Shown here: piece after piece, positions 1-9,199 of the stretch
Numbering within the stretch: the first letter of the stretch is position 1
Layout of the letters: every line of letters starts with the position of its first letter
DNA from: Roseovarius nubinhibens ISM
GTDB taxonomy: Bacteria; Pseudomonadota; Alphaproteobacteria; Rhodobacterales; Rhodobacteraceae
Assembly: GCF_000152625.1 (NCBI RefSeq)
Contig: NZ_CH724156.1
Location: 318,966 to 382,965 of the forward strand
Reading direction: 5' to 3'
DNA length: 64,000 nt
The notes under the pieces: generated by a model
Databases searched by the model: none
Seen by the model: only the letters and a program-made list of their open reading frames with translations
Told to the model about the DNA's origin: nothing
Program-made: the position numbers and the translations under genes

Positions 1-35
1 CAACCGGGCGCCCGTCCTGTTGTCTTGCTGGCTGA

Positions 36-1718
36 TCAGGTGATCTTGGCATCGTTCGGATCGATCTTCGCCGCCGCCGCATCGCCCACATTATCGACCC
101 CGCGCTCTTCCAAGAGCGTGGTGAGCCAGTTCGGGTCCATCTCCGGCACCGAGCTGAGCAGAAGGTCGGTATAGGGATGGTGCGGCGGGGTGAACATCTC
201 GTCCTTCGGCCCCTGTTCGATCACCTTGCCCTGCTGCATGACGATCACCTCATCGGCAATCGACCGCACTGTCGCAAGGTCATGGGTGATGAACATATAG
301 GCAAGGTTGAGCTCGTTCTGCAGCCGGTCCAACAGCCGCAAGATCCCCTCCGCCACAAGCTGATCCAGCGCGCTGGTCACCTCGTCACAGACGATGAACG
401 TCGGCTCCGCCGCCAGCGCCCGCGCAATGCCGATCCGCTGCTTCTGCCCCCCCGAGAGCTCGGGCGGGTAGCGGTTGTAGAACTTCGACGGATCAAGCTC
501 GATCAGGTCGAGCAGCTCATCCACCCGGTTCTTGAGCTTGACCCCGGTCAGCCCCGAATAGAACTGCGCCGGCCGGCCAATGATCTCGCTGATTTTCACC
601 TTGGGATTCAAGGCGGTATCAGCCATCTGATAGATCATCTGACATTGCCGGAGCTGGTCCCGGTTGCGCTGCCGATAGTCGGGCGGGAACGGCTCGCCAC
701 GGAACAGAACCTGCCCCTTTTGCGGCGGCAACAGCCCGGTGATCACCCGCGCCGTGGTCGATTTGCCGGACCCGGATTCCCCCACCACAGCGACCGTCAT
801 CCCCTCGTAAATGTCAAAGCTGACATCATCGAGAATCTTCGGGCCATTGGTATAGGCCGCATCGACATTCTGCACCGAAATCAAGGGTGTAGCATCCTTG
901 GGCCGATGCCGCTGCGGGCTCTCGAAACTGCGCACCGCCCAGAGGGATTTGGTGTAATCCTCCTTCGGGTTCTTGAGCATCTCTTCGGTCGGCGCTTCCT
1001 CGACCTCATTGCCCTTGAGCAGCACCTTGATCGTGTCCGCCATCTGCGCCACGACCGCGAGGTCATGGGTGATATAGATCGCGGCGGTGTTGAACTGATC
1101 CACGATATCGCGGATCGCCGCCAACACCTCGATTTGGGTCGTCACGTCGAGCGCGGTGGTCGGCTCGTCAAAGATGATCAGATCCGGCCGGCACGACATG
1201 GCCATCGCCGTCATCGCCCGCTGCAACTGCCCGCCCGACACTTGGTGCGGATAGCGAAACCCGATCTCCTCGGGGTTCGGCAGACGCAGCCTGCGATAGA
1301 GATCAACCGCGTCTTCCTGCGCCTCCATCCGCTTCTTGATGCGGTATTGCAGCGGCGCTTCGGTGTGCTGATCGATGAGCTTATGCGCCGGGTTGAAAGA
1401 CGCCGCCGCCGATTGCGCCACATAGGCGATGCGCGACCCGCGCAGCGCCCGCCGCTCGGATTCGGACGCGGTGGTAAGCTCCATCCCGTCGAACTCGATC
1501 TTCGAGCCCTCGACGATCCGCGTCCCGTCCCTTGCATAGCCCATGGCCGCCGCGCCGATGGTCGATTTGCCTGCGCCGGACTCGCCGATCAGGCCCATCA
1601 CCTCGCCGCGGTGGAGGGTCAGGTCGACACCTTTGATGATGTCGACCCAGGTTTCATCCGAGTAGCCTTGGATCCGCAGATCCTTGATCTCGAGGAGGAC
1701 TGATTTGTCTTGGCTCAT
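36..1718 (-). CDS. ABC importer ATPase with two fused nucleotide-binding domains (dipeptide/oligopeptide type)
   Basis: This 560-residue cytoplasmic protein should power uptake through the two permeases encoded just upstream. Two complete ABC ATPase domains are visible in tandem. The first has Walker A GESGAGKST near residue 44, signature VSGGQLQRA and Walker B LIIFDEPT. The second has Walker A GESGSGKST, signature LSGGQKQRI and Walker B-like FIVCDEVT. The DppD and DppF roles are therefore fused in one chain, a common arrangement in Rhodobacterales and Rhizobiales. It is the last gene of the operon; its start lies 2 bp from the stop of the DppC-like permease gene, suggesting translational coupling. 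The substrate cannot be read from the sequence; peptides are the default, but sugars or opines are possible in this family. Confidence 0.93.
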   Translation of the reverse strand: MSQDKSVLLEIKDLRIQGYSDETWVDIIKGVDLTLHRGEVMGLIGESGAGKSTIGAAAMGYARDGTRIVEGSKIEFDGMELTTASESERRALRGSRIAYVAQSAAASFNPAHKLIDQHTEAPLQYRIKKRMEAQEDAVDLYRRLRLPNPEEIGFRYPHQVSGGQLQRAMTAMAMSCRPDLIIFDEPTTALDVTTQIEVLAAIRDIVDQFNTAAIYITHDLAVVAQMADTIKVLLKGNEVEEAPTEEMLKNPKEDYTKSLWAVRSFESPQRHRPKDATPLISVQNVDAAYTNGPKILDDVSFDIYEGMTVAVVGESGSGKSTTARVITGLLPPQKGQVLFRGEPFPPDYRQRNRDQLRQCQMIYQMADTALNPKVKISEIIGRPAQFYSGLTGVKLKNRVDELLDLIELDPSKFYNRYPPELSGGQKQRIGIARALAAEPTFIVCDEVTSALDQLVAEGILRLLDRLQNELNLAYMFITHDLATVRSIADEVIVMQQGKVIEQGPKDEMFTPPHHPYTDLLLSSVPEMDPNWLTTLLEERGVDNVGDAAAAKIDPNDAKIT

Positions 1719-1720
1719 GA

Positions 1721-3004
1721 TTATTGCTCCTTCAGGCCCGAGGACCGGAACAGCATCCAGTCAACCACAAAGTTCACAGCCACGGTCAGCAACGCGATTG
1801 CCGCAGCAGGGATCAGCGGGGTGATCTCGCCAAACGAAATCAGCGTCGCATTCTCCTTCACCATCGAGCCCCAATCCGCCGTCGGCGGCTGGATACCGAG
1901 ACCAAGGAAGCTCAGCCCCGAGATCAGCAGGAAGACGAAACAGAACTCGAGCCCGAACTCCGCCACCAGCGGCGCGGTCGAGTTGGGCAGGATCTCGCGA
2001 CGGATGAGATACCAGCGCCGTTCACCACGAAGCCGCGCCGCCTCGATGTAATCCATCACCACCACGTTGCCAGCCACCGCCCGGGTAAGACGATAGACAC
2101 GCGGCGAATAGATCACCGATACGACGAGGATCAGGATGATCTCGGACGAGTTGAAAATCGTCGACATCGCCATCGAGATCAGCACCACGATGCCCAGAAC
2201 GATGGCGCCCTTGACGATCCAGCCCGCGAGATTCTCGGCAATCGTGGCGAGAACCAAGAGCCCCACCAACATGCCAAAGAACACCATCATCGCGGTGCCG
2301 AGAACGAAATCCGCCTGCCCGGCATTGCCGCCAAAGAGGTTGAGCCAGGCCGGGTTGGTCGGCAGCGAGCCAAAGATCGACACCATCAGCAGACCAAAGA
2401 TCAGCGACGGGATCGACATGATCACATCCGCCGACCGGCCCATCGCCTGATCGAACCAACCGCCACGCACCGCCGCCAACAGACCGGCAAGCGCCCCGAG
2501 CGTAAAGGCGAGAACCGTCCCCACCAGCGCCAGCGAAATCGTGTTCCGCGCGCCATAGATCAGACGGCTGAACATGTCCCGGCCAAGCTGATCCGCGCCC
2601 AGAAGCATATTCTCATCCGCCGGGGCAAAGGCGCTCGAAATCACTTCGGCCTCGCCATGGGGCGCGATCATCGGCGCAAAGATCGCCGCGATCGCATAGG
2701 TGAAGATAACGAACATCCCGAACGCCGCCGTGAGCGGCGCAGTCCGCAATTCCTTGGCCATGTTGTCGCTGACAATCAGGATCAGGAACTCGCGGAACGC
2801 GTAGGAGATCATCGCCGACAGCGCCAGAAGCCCGGCACAGATCGCCACCCATTGCAACGCCCCCGCCCCGCCGATGATGCCCAGAACAAAGGACACCAGC
2901 GTCAGCGAAAACAGCAGCATGAAGGCTTGGCGATAGTTGAAATAGGCCGCCGCAGTCGAGCCCGCCAGAAGAAGGGTATAGAACCCGATGACAAAGATAC
3001 TCAT
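1721..3004 (-). CDS. ABC transporter permease, DppC type
   Basis: This is an inner-membrane permease of a peptide-type ABC importer, 427 residues from the chosen start. A longer reading exists upstream, but the ATG at 3004 is preceded by a strong AAGGAGGA ribosome site and opens with a hydrophobic segment. The DppC hallmark LGADQLGRDMFSRL is present, and the EAA loop that docks on the ATPase reads YIEAARLRGERRW. At 427 residues it is longer than usual for DppC (about 300). The extra length is hydrophobic sequence at the N-terminus and between the core helices, so additional membrane segments are likely. It sits between the DppB-like permease gene (13 bp away) and the ATPase gene. Confidence 0.92.
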   Translation of the reverse strand: MSIFVIGFYTLLLAGSTAAAYFNYRQAFMLLFSLTLVSFVLGIIGGAGALQWVAICAGLLALSAMISYAFREFLILIVSDNMAKELRTAPLTAAFGMFVIFTYAIAAIFAPMIAPHGEAEVISSAFAPADENMLLGADQLGRDMFSRLIYGARNTISLALVGTVLAFTLGALAGLLAAVRGGWFDQAMGRSADVIMSIPSLIFGLLMVSIFGSLPTNPAWLNLFGGNAGQADFVLGTAMMVFFGMLVGLLVLATIAENLAGWIVKGAIVLGIVVLISMAMSTIFNSSEIILILVVSVIYSPRVYRLTRAVAGNVVVMDYIEAARLRGERRWYLIRREILPNSTAPLVAEFGLEFCFVFLLISGLSFLGLGIQPPTADWGSMVKENATLISFGEITPLIPAAAIALLTVAVNFVVDWMLFRSSGLKEQ

Positions 3005-3017
3005 AATCAGGTCCTCC

Positions 3018-3974
3018 TTACTTCGGATGCCGCAGGCGCGGGTTGGTGAGAATAGAGCCAACGTCAGCCGCGAGGTTGAGCAGGATGAAGGTCGCCGCAA
3101 AGATCAGGCAGCAGGCCTGAACGATCGGGAAGTCCCGCTTGCTCACCGCATCCACCAGCGCCTGACCGATGCCCGGATAGACGAACACCACCTCGACCAG
3201 CACCACCCCGGTGATGAGATAGGCAAGGTTGAGCGCGATCACGTTGATGATCGGGGCCCAGGCATTGGGCAGCGCGTGTTTCACGATGACTTTCCAAGGC
3301 GGCGTGCCCTTGAGCCGCGCCATCTCGATATAGGGCGAGGCCAGCAGGTTGATGATCGCCGCACGCGTCATCCGCATCATATGCGCCACCACCACCAGAA
3401 CCAGCGTCAAGGCCGGCAGGAAGGTCCGCTCGAGCAGCTCCAGGAATGTCATCCCGTCATTGATCGACGAGATGGCCGGGAACATGCCCCATTTCACCGC
3501 GAAATAGAGGATCAGGATATAGCCGAGAAAGAACTCGGGCGACGAGATGAAGGTCAGCGTCACGACGTTGGCCACCCGGTCAAAGATCGAGTTGCGCAGC
3601 AGCGCCACCACCACCCCGAGCGTGATCGCCACGGGCACCGCGATAACGGCCGCATAGGCCGCGAGGAACAAGGTCTTGGTAAAGCGGTCGCCGATGATCG
3701 CAGCGACGGAATTGCCGGTAACAATGGATTGGCCAAAGTCGAAGGTCAGCGCCCCCAGAAGCCAATCGAAATAGCGCACGATGGCAGGCTGATCGAGCCC
3801 CATCTCCTTGCGCAGCGCGGCCAGGTTTTCTTCGGTTGCGCCCTGTCCGAGCACGGCCTGTGCAATATCGCCCGGTAGCAGTTCGACCATGAAGAAAATG
3901 ATGACCGAGATTACCAGCAAAATTACCAGACCGAGACCGAGCCGTTTGCCCACCAGTCTCAGAATGTCTCCCAT
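3018..3974 (-). CDS. ABC transporter permease, DppB type
   Basis: This is the second inner-membrane permease of the importer, 318 residues from the ATG at 3974, which has a CAGGAGGG ribosome site. The upstream in-frame extension is polar and unlike the family, so I excluded it. It has the DppB layout: an N-terminal helix, a periplasmic loop with LRKEMGLDQP, then five more helices. The EAA loop reads YIEMARLKGTPPW and is followed by HALPNAW. The C-terminus has the family's YPGIGQALVDAV motif. It is expected to form the channel with the DppC-type partner encoded immediately downstream. The 195-bp gap before it contains two hairpins that may lower its expression relative to the binding protein. 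Confidence 0.93.
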   Translation of the reverse strand: MGDILRLVGKRLGLGLVILLVISVIIFFMVELLPGDIAQAVLGQGATEENLAALRKEMGLDQPAIVRYFDWLLGALTFDFGQSIVTGNSVAAIIGDRFTKTLFLAAYAAVIAVPVAITLGVVVALLRNSIFDRVANVVTLTFISSPEFFLGYILILYFAVKWGMFPAISSINDGMTFLELLERTFLPALTLVLVVVAHMMRMTRAAIINLLASPYIEMARLKGTPPWKVIVKHALPNAWAPIINVIALNLAYLITGVVLVEVVFVYPGIGQALVDAVSKRDFPIVQACCLIFAATFILLNLAADVGSILTNPRLRHPK

Positions 3975-4100
3975 GTGTCCCTCCTGTTGATTTTTATTTT
4001 TGCCTCCAGCTTTGGGAAAAGACCGGAGGTGGTCAATTGCGCATTTTGTGTCTGGACCGGGTAGTCGCTCTGCCGCGATCCGCGAGGTCCAGAGATGCGT

Positions 4101-4162
4101 CAGCCGCCCTGCCCCAACGGGCACAGCGGCTGAAAAGGCCCGGCACCTTCTGATGCCGGGCC
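4101..4162 (-). terminator. Paired hairpins between the binding-protein and permease genes
   Basis: Just after the binding-protein stop, a 9-bp perfect stem (4137-4145 with 4154-4162, ggcccggca / tgccgggcc) is followed on the minus strand by TTTTCAG. A second stem, CAGCCGC (4101-4107) with GCGGCTG (4126-4132), comes next. The short T-run suggests partial termination or 3'-end protection, which would leave binding protein in excess over permease, as is common in ABC import operons. Confidence 0.5.
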
Positions 4163-4169
4163 CGATTGT

Positions 4170-5780
4170 TTAGCCGTCGAACCACCAACGGCTGGCATAG
4201 CGATAGCCGTCCATCTGCCAGGACGGTGCCAGCGCACCGGTATGTTTGACGTTCGACCGGCGGCCATAGATGAAGTTCGGGAAATACGGGATCACCGTAC
4301 CGCCATCATCACGCGCCAGCATCGCCATCTCGTGATAGATCTCGCCACGCCGCGTATCGTCGAGCTCGGCCTTGCCTTCGAGCAGCAGTTCGTTGAACCG
4401 CTCATTCTGCCAATGGCTCTCGTTCCAGGCCGCGTCGGATTTATAGGCGAGGCTATACATCACATCCGGCGTTGGGCGCGCCCCCCAGGTGACCATGCAC
4501 CAGGGCTTGTTGAGCCAGACATCCGACCAATAGCCATCATTGGGCTCGCGCACGACGTTGATCGTGATCCCCGCCGCCTTGGCCTGTTCCGAGTAGAGAA
4601 CCGCCGCATCCACGGCCCCCGTGGTGATCGAATCCGCCGTCGACAGGTTGACGGTGAGCCCCTCTGCCCCGGCCTTCTTGAGAAGCGCCTTGGCCTGTTC
4701 GGGATCATATTCCCGCTGCGGGATATCCTCGGGCCAATAGGGCATCGCCGGCGAATGGTGGAAGTCATTGCCCACGGTCGCCGCGCCAAAGGTGATCTTC
4801 TCGACGAGCTCTTCGCGATTGATCGCCAGCTTGAGCGCGTTGCGCACGTCGACATTGTCGAACGGTGCCTGGTCACAGAACATCGGCATGGTGATCGCCT
4901 GCGCCGAGGCCACGTTGTCGACCTCGATATTGGGATCTCGCGACAAAAGCGCCAGCGTCTTGTTGTCGAGAAGGCTCGCCGTGTCGACGTCGCCGGTGAC
5001 AAGCGCGGTCTGACGGGCGTTCGGATCGTTGATCACGAGGATCTGGATCTCGTCGAACCACGCACCCTCACCATGCCAGTCGTCATGCCGCACGAACCGG
5101 CCACCGACGCCGAACTCGAGCTCGGCCACCTTATAGGGGCCACAGCCGATGCCGGATTGCCATTCCACCGACCCGTCTTCCTTGGCGGGCAGGATAGCGA
5201 GGTGATAATCGGTCATCAGCCACGGCAGGTCGGCATTGCCGCCCGACAGTTTGAAAGTCACCGAATTGTCGCCATTGTCGGTCAGATCGACCACATCCGC
5301 CAAGAGCGCCTTGGCCGCCGAGGTCGTGTCATCGCCCCGGTGATGGTTCATCGAGGCCACCACATCCGCGCCGGTCACCTTGTTGCCATTGTGGAACGTG
5401 GCTTTTTCGTTGATCACAAAGGTCCATTCGGTCGCATCGGGCGAGGCCGACCATTCCTTGGCCACATCCGGGCCAAGCGTCCCATCGGGATTGATCATCG
5501 TCAGATAGGCGCGCACCGTATGGCCAAAGCCGATCTCGAAATTCGACTGGTACTGGCCGGGATCGTGCTGATCCGACGTGTTGCCATCATGCTGGGCCAC
5601 GCGCAGCGTGCCGCCCCGCTTGGGGGCCGCCTGCGCCGATCCGGTCCAGAGCCCTGTCGCAGCCGAGGCGGTCATCCCGGCCGCCATCGAATAATGCATG
5701 AACGAGCGGCGCGAAATCCGGCCCTGGCGAGCCTCCTCCGCTAGACGCTTCATCAGCATGTCAGTCTCGGAATTTTTCAT
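4170..5780 (-). CDS. Periplasmic solute-binding protein, family 5 (SBP_bac_5)
   Basis: This 536-residue extracytoplasmic receptor delivers substrate to the ABC importer encoded downstream. The N-terminus carries a twin-arginine signal (SRRSFMHYSMAAG near residues 23-35) ending at an AQA-type cleavage site, so export is probably by the Tat route. The mature part shows family 5 features: an early DGNTSDQHDP stretch, the VTGADVVASMNHH segment, repeated lobe motifs such as DVRNALKLAINREELV, and a C-terminal half with YDPEQAKALLKKAG. It is the first gene of the importer operon. Ligand specificity cannot be inferred. The ribosome site is in CAGGGAGAG just before the ATG. Confidence 0.93.
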   Translation of the reverse strand: MKNSETDMLMKRLAEEARQGRISRRSFMHYSMAAGMTASAATGLWTGSAQAAPKRGGTLRVAQHDGNTSDQHDPGQYQSNFEIGFGHTVRAYLTMINPDGTLGPDVAKEWSASPDATEWTFVINEKATFHNGNKVTGADVVASMNHHRGDDTTSAAKALLADVVDLTDNGDNSVTFKLSGGNADLPWLMTDYHLAILPAKEDGSVEWQSGIGCGPYKVAELEFGVGGRFVRHDDWHGEGAWFDEIQILVINDPNARQTALVTGDVDTASLLDNKTLALLSRDPNIEVDNVASAQAITMPMFCDQAPFDNVDVRNALKLAINREELVEKITFGAATVGNDFHHSPAMPYWPEDIPQREYDPEQAKALLKKAGAEGLTVNLSTADSITTGAVDAAVLYSEQAKAAGITINVVREPNDGYWSDVWLNKPWCMVTWGARPTPDVMYSLAYKSDAAWNESHWQNERFNELLLEGKAELDDTRRGEIYHEMAMLARDDGGTVIPYFPNFIYGRRSNVKHTGALAPSWQMDGYRYASRWWFDG

Positions 5781-6106
5781 GGTCTCTCCCTGAGCTTATA
5801 TTTTTTTATGATGCTGTCGCAGTGACCAACCGGGTTCGGATTGGTCCCCAAGCATAGAGTTTCGTGCAACATGGCCTATGTGGCGGCTTGAAAGCGACAT
5901 ATTGATAACAAAACACGAAACCTGCCGTACCGCCAGAGGATTTATGGAAGGTTTCGATCACATTATGGGGCGATTTTGCGCCAGAACACGTCTCTGAGCG
6001 TCAGCATGCGCCTCCGCGCGACGCCGAACCCCGGACCGGGGCCCCACGCCCCCGCCCGGTGCTGTTAGCGCCACCTCGCTGCGATTCTCTCTGGCGGTTT
6101 CCGGCC
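5781..6106. other. Intergenic region upstream of the ABC importer operon
   Basis: There is no gene in these 326 bases. The stretch upstream of the binding-protein gene is AT-rich compared with its surroundings and should carry the operon promoter, but I could not pick a convincing -35/-10 pair. It holds two inverted repeats that could be operators: gaccaa (5824-5829) with ttggtc (5841-5846), and gtttcgtg (5859-5866) with cacgaaac (5914-5921). The part nearest rarA is GC-rich with a small ccccgg/ccgggg dyad but no T-run. Confidence 0.4.
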
Positions 6107-7420
6107 CTAGCCGCGTTTCGCCCGCAATTTCGCGAAGAAATCCAACCGCTTGCGCAGCTCCCGCTCAAATCCCCGCTCGACGGGGAAATAGGCGGCCATC
6201 CGGGGCATGTCCTCGGGGAAATAGTTCTGCCCCGAAAACCCGTCCTCCGCATCATGGTCATAGGCATAGCCCGCGCCATAGCCCTGCTCTTTCATGAGCT
6301 TGGTCGGCGCATTGCGGATATGTTTCGGCGGCGGCAGGCTTCCGGTGCGCCCCGCCTCGCGCATGGCTGTCTTATAAGCGACATAGGCGGCGTTGGATTT
6401 CGGCGCGAGCGCCAGATAGACCAAGGCCTGCGCCAGCGCCAATTCCCCCTCGGGACTGCCGAGCCGCTCATAGGTCTCCCAAGCCTGCAAACACTGCGCC
6501 TGCGCCTGCGGATCGGCAAGCCCGATATCCTCGACCGCCATCCGGGTGATCCGCCGCGCCAGATACCGCGGGTCCTCGCCCCCTTTGAGCATCCGCGCAA
6601 ACCAGTAGAGCGCCGCATCCGGGTCCGAACCCCTCACCGATTTATGCAGCGCCGAGATGAGGTTGTAATGCTCCTCACCGTTCTTGTCATAGACGCTGGC
6701 GCGTTTCATCAACCGTTTCGACAGCGCCTCCGGGTCGAGCTTTTGCGCGCTTTTCCACGCCATGACCTGCTCCACCAGGTTCAACAGCGCCCGGCCATCG
6801 CCATCGGCCATGTCCAGCAGCACCTCGCGCGCCTCCCCGGTGAGCGGCAGCGCCCGGTCCATCATCTTCTCGGCCCGCTGCACCAGCCGCTCAAGATCGC
6901 GGTTCGCCAGCCGCTCAAGCACCAGCACCTGCGCCCGGCTGAGCAAAGCGGCGTTCAACTCAAAGCTCGGGTTCTCGGTCGTCGCCCCCACCAGAAGGAT
7001 CGTGCCATCCTCCATATGCGGCAGGAACCCATCCTGCTGGGCCTTGTTGAACCTATGGATCTCATCGACGAACAACAGCGTGCCGCGCCCGTTGCCATGC
7101 CGCATCCGCGCCTCTTCGAACACTTTGCGCAGCTCCGGCACGCCGGTGAAGATCGCGCTGATCTGCACGAAATGAAGATCGGTCTCCGCCGCCAAGAGCC
7201 GCGCGATGGTGGTCTTGCCCACCCCCGGCGGCCCCCAAAGGATGAGCGAGCCGAGACTGCCGTTCTCCAGCATCACCCCAAGCGGCGCCTCGGGGCCGAG
7301 CACCTGCTCCTGCCCGATCACCTCGCCCAGAGACTGCGGCCGCATCAGATCGGCGAGCGGCCTCGGCCCCGGCTTGCCTGCAGGGGCCTGCCCCGCTGTG
7401 CTGTCAAAGAGATCCGCCAT
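6107..7420 (-). CDS. rarA: Replication-associated recombination protein A, AAA+ ATPase
   Basis: RarA/MgsA (human WRNIP1 family) is a clamp-loader-like AAA+ ATPase acting at stalled replication forks. The 437-residue product starts at the ATG at 7420; a longer in-frame reading would run into the protease gene and lacks family similarity. The order is canonical: an N-terminal MRPQSLGEVIGQEQ motif, Walker A GPPGVGKTT (63-71), Walker B LLFVDEIHRFNKAQQD around D119/E120, sensor-like GATTENPSFELN, then the C-terminal region with HKSVRGSDPDAALYW and tetramerisation sequence. It lies 4 bp downstream of the DegQ-type protease gene, so the two are probably cotranscribed. Confidence 0.95.
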   Translation of the reverse strand: MADLFDSTAGQAPAGKPGPRPLADLMRPQSLGEVIGQEQVLGPEAPLGVMLENGSLGSLILWGPPGVGKTTIARLLAAETDLHFVQISAIFTGVPELRKVFEEARMRHGNGRGTLLFVDEIHRFNKAQQDGFLPHMEDGTILLVGATTENPSFELNAALLSRAQVLVLERLANRDLERLVQRAEKMMDRALPLTGEAREVLLDMADGDGRALLNLVEQVMAWKSAQKLDPEALSKRLMKRASVYDKNGEEHYNLISALHKSVRGSDPDAALYWFARMLKGGEDPRYLARRITRMAVEDIGLADPQAQAQCLQAWETYERLGSPEGELALAQALVYLALAPKSNAAYVAYKTAMREAGRTGSLPPPKHIRNAPTKLMKEQGYGAGYAYDHDAEDGFSGQNYFPEDMPRMAAYFPVERGFERELRKRLDFFAKLRAKRG

Positions 7421-7424
7421 CCGC

Positions 7425-8828
7425 TCAGAGCCTGAAGCGCAGGACGACACGCCGCCCGCCACGCAGAATATCGAGGTTGAGCCGCCGACTCGCCCGGGCC
7501 AGCGCCTCTTCGGCCTCGGCCCCGGTGCTGACCCGCATATCATTCACCGCCCGCAGAATATCGCCCGGCCGCACCCCGAGCCTCGCCCCCAGCGGGCCGG
7601 GATCCTCGATGATCACCCCCTCGATCCCCATCGGCAGGCCAAACTCGGCCTGCACCGCCGGATTGATCGTCGACAGCGCCATGCCGGGCAGAACCGTCGC
7701 CTCCGACGTGGTGAGCGGCGCACGCGGCGGCACATCCGGCGCCTTGACCAAAGTGACCTCGCTTTGCGACATCTCGCCCTCAACCATCCCCTCGATGACC
7801 ACCTTGGCCCCGGCCCCCGCCACCGCGAGATGATAGAGGATTTCCTCGGGCGTAAAGACCGGCGTGCCATCCACGGTGAGAATCACATCCCCCACCCCAT
7901 AGCCCGCTTCGGTCAAGGGGCTCGCCGGGTGCAGCTCGGTCAGCGCCACGCCATAGGGCCCCTCGAGCCCGAGCGCCTCGGCCATATCCTGCGACACCGG
8001 CTGCCCGGTCGCCCCCATCCAAGGCCGCTCGAACCGCTCTTCGCCCGCCCGCGCCTGCGCCACGAACTGCGCCACCATATCCGCCGGGATCGCAAAGCCG
8101 ATACCGTTCGACCCGCCCGACCGCGACAGGATCGAGGTGTTGATCCCGATGAGCCGCCCCGCCACATCGACCAGCGCTCCGCCCGAGTTGCCCGGGTTGA
8201 TCGGCGCATCGGTCTGGATGAACAGCCCCCGGCCATTGCCAGTGGCCAGCCCCGACCGCGCCAGCCCCGACACGATGCCGCTGCTCACCGTCTGGCCCAC
8301 GCCAAACGGGTTGCCGATGGCCAGCACCAATTCGCCGACCTCAACCGTGCCGCTCTCGCGCAGCTCCAGCGCCGGCAGATCCTCTGCGCCGTCGAGCTGC
8401 AGCACCGCCAGATCGCTATCCTCATCCGCCAGCAGAACATGCGCGCTATATTCCCGCCGGTCATTGAGAACCACGCGAATATCCGTCGACCCGCCGACCA
8501 CGTGATGGTTCGACACCACGATCCCATCCGCCGACAGGATCACCCCGGAGCCGAGCGAGTTCTGCACCCGTGGCCGGCTCTGCCCGAAATCGCGAAACAT
8601 CCGGCCAAAGAACGGATCATCCATGAACGGATTGCTGCGCGCCTCGACCACCCGGCGGGCATAGATATTGACCACGGCGGGGGCCGCCGATTTGACCACC
8701 GGCACAAAGCCGAGGCTGATCTCGGCCGGGCTCTGCGGCACCTGCATCTGATCCTGGGCCAGCGCCGCGCCAGCGGCGGGCAACATGGCAAAACACAATC
8801 CGGCAAGAAGATATCGCATCTGGGGCAT
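7425..8828 (-). CDS. DegP/DegQ-type periplasmic serine protease
   Basis: This trypsin-fold HtrA protease acts on misfolded envelope proteins. The 467-residue product has a signal peptide ending near AALAQD (residue 25). The catalytic triad is visible as H109 (VSNHHVV), D139 (DEDSDLAVL) and S215 (NPGNSGGAL). Two PDZ domains follow: one around YGVGDVILTVDGTPV and a C-terminal one around LGVRPGDILRAVND. An ATG six bases later (8822) is an equally possible start, because the GAGGG site lies only 3 bases before the first ATG and 9 before the second. It is close to DegQ in size. It precedes rarA with a 4-bp gap. Confidence 0.93.
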   Translation of the reverse strand: MPQMRYLLAGLCFAMLPAAGAALAQDQMQVPQSPAEISLGFVPVVKSAAPAVVNIYARRVVEARSNPFMDDPFFGRMFRDFGQSRPRVQNSLGSGVILSADGIVVSNHHVVGGSTDIRVVLNDRREYSAHVLLADEDSDLAVLQLDGAEDLPALELRESGTVEVGELVLAIGNPFGVGQTVSSGIVSGLARSGLATGNGRGLFIQTDAPINPGNSGGALVDVAGRLIGINTSILSRSGGSNGIGFAIPADMVAQFVAQARAGEERFERPWMGATGQPVSQDMAEALGLEGPYGVALTELHPASPLTEAGYGVGDVILTVDGTPVFTPEEILYHLAVAGAGAKVVIEGMVEGEMSQSEVTLVKAPDVPPRAPLTTSEATVLPGMALSTINPAVQAEFGLPMGIEGVIIEDPGPLGARLGVRPGDILRAVNDMRVSTGAEAEEALARASRRLNLDILRGGRRVVLRFRL

Positions 8829-8854
8829 CGTCCCTCACTGATGAACTGGTCTCA

Positions 8855-8884
8855 GTCATATGTCGCCGAGCCGCGCGAATGCAA
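8855..8884 (-). promoter_or_regulatory. Putative promoter of the DegQ-type protease gene and rarA
   Basis: On the minus strand, -35 TTGCAT (8879-8884) and -10 TATGAC (8855-8860) are separated by 18 bp. The predicted RNA start lies about 20 bases before the protease start codon. Confidence 0.45.
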
Positions 8885-8949
8885 GCCGCCGCGCCGGAAC
8901 CGCCCCCTCTCCTGCCGCGTTGAGAGAGCAGAAGAAAGGAAGGTACCCC

Positions 8950-9195
8950 ATGGCAGAACGTGCAAGATCCAAAGATGGCCGCCGCGAAACGGAGGCCTAT
9001 ACCGACGACGCCAAGACCCCCGGCCAACAGGGCCGCGCCGATGGCAATCTCGAACGCAAGGTCGGCACCCGCGACCTTCTCAAACAGGCGACCGACGACC
9101 GCCCCGGCGCCACCCGCGTCACCAAATCCGACGAAAAGGGCCAAGGCGGGCTTGGCGGTCACCACGGCACCGGCAACGACAAGAAAGAGGGCTAA
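8950..9195 (+). CDS. Small hydrophilic protein of unknown function
   Basis: I do not recognise this 81-residue protein. It begins at the ATG at 8950, which has an AAGGAAGG ribosome site; in-frame sequence upstream is arginine/alanine-rich and probably not translated. It is almost entirely polar (Lys, Arg, Asp, Glu, Gly), has no Cys or Trp and no hydrophobic segment, and ends in a Gly/His/Lys-rich tail. It is therefore likely an intrinsically disordered cytoplasmic protein, resembling in composition small stress-associated hydrophilins. It is 4 bp upstream of the host-attachment-type gene and probably cotranscribed with it, and it diverges from the protease gene. Confidence 0.75.
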   Translation: MAERARSKDGRRETEAYTDDAKTPGQQGRADGNLERKVGTRDLLKQATDDRPGATRVTKSDEKGQGGLGGHHGTGNDKKEG

Positions 9196-9199
9196 GCAC

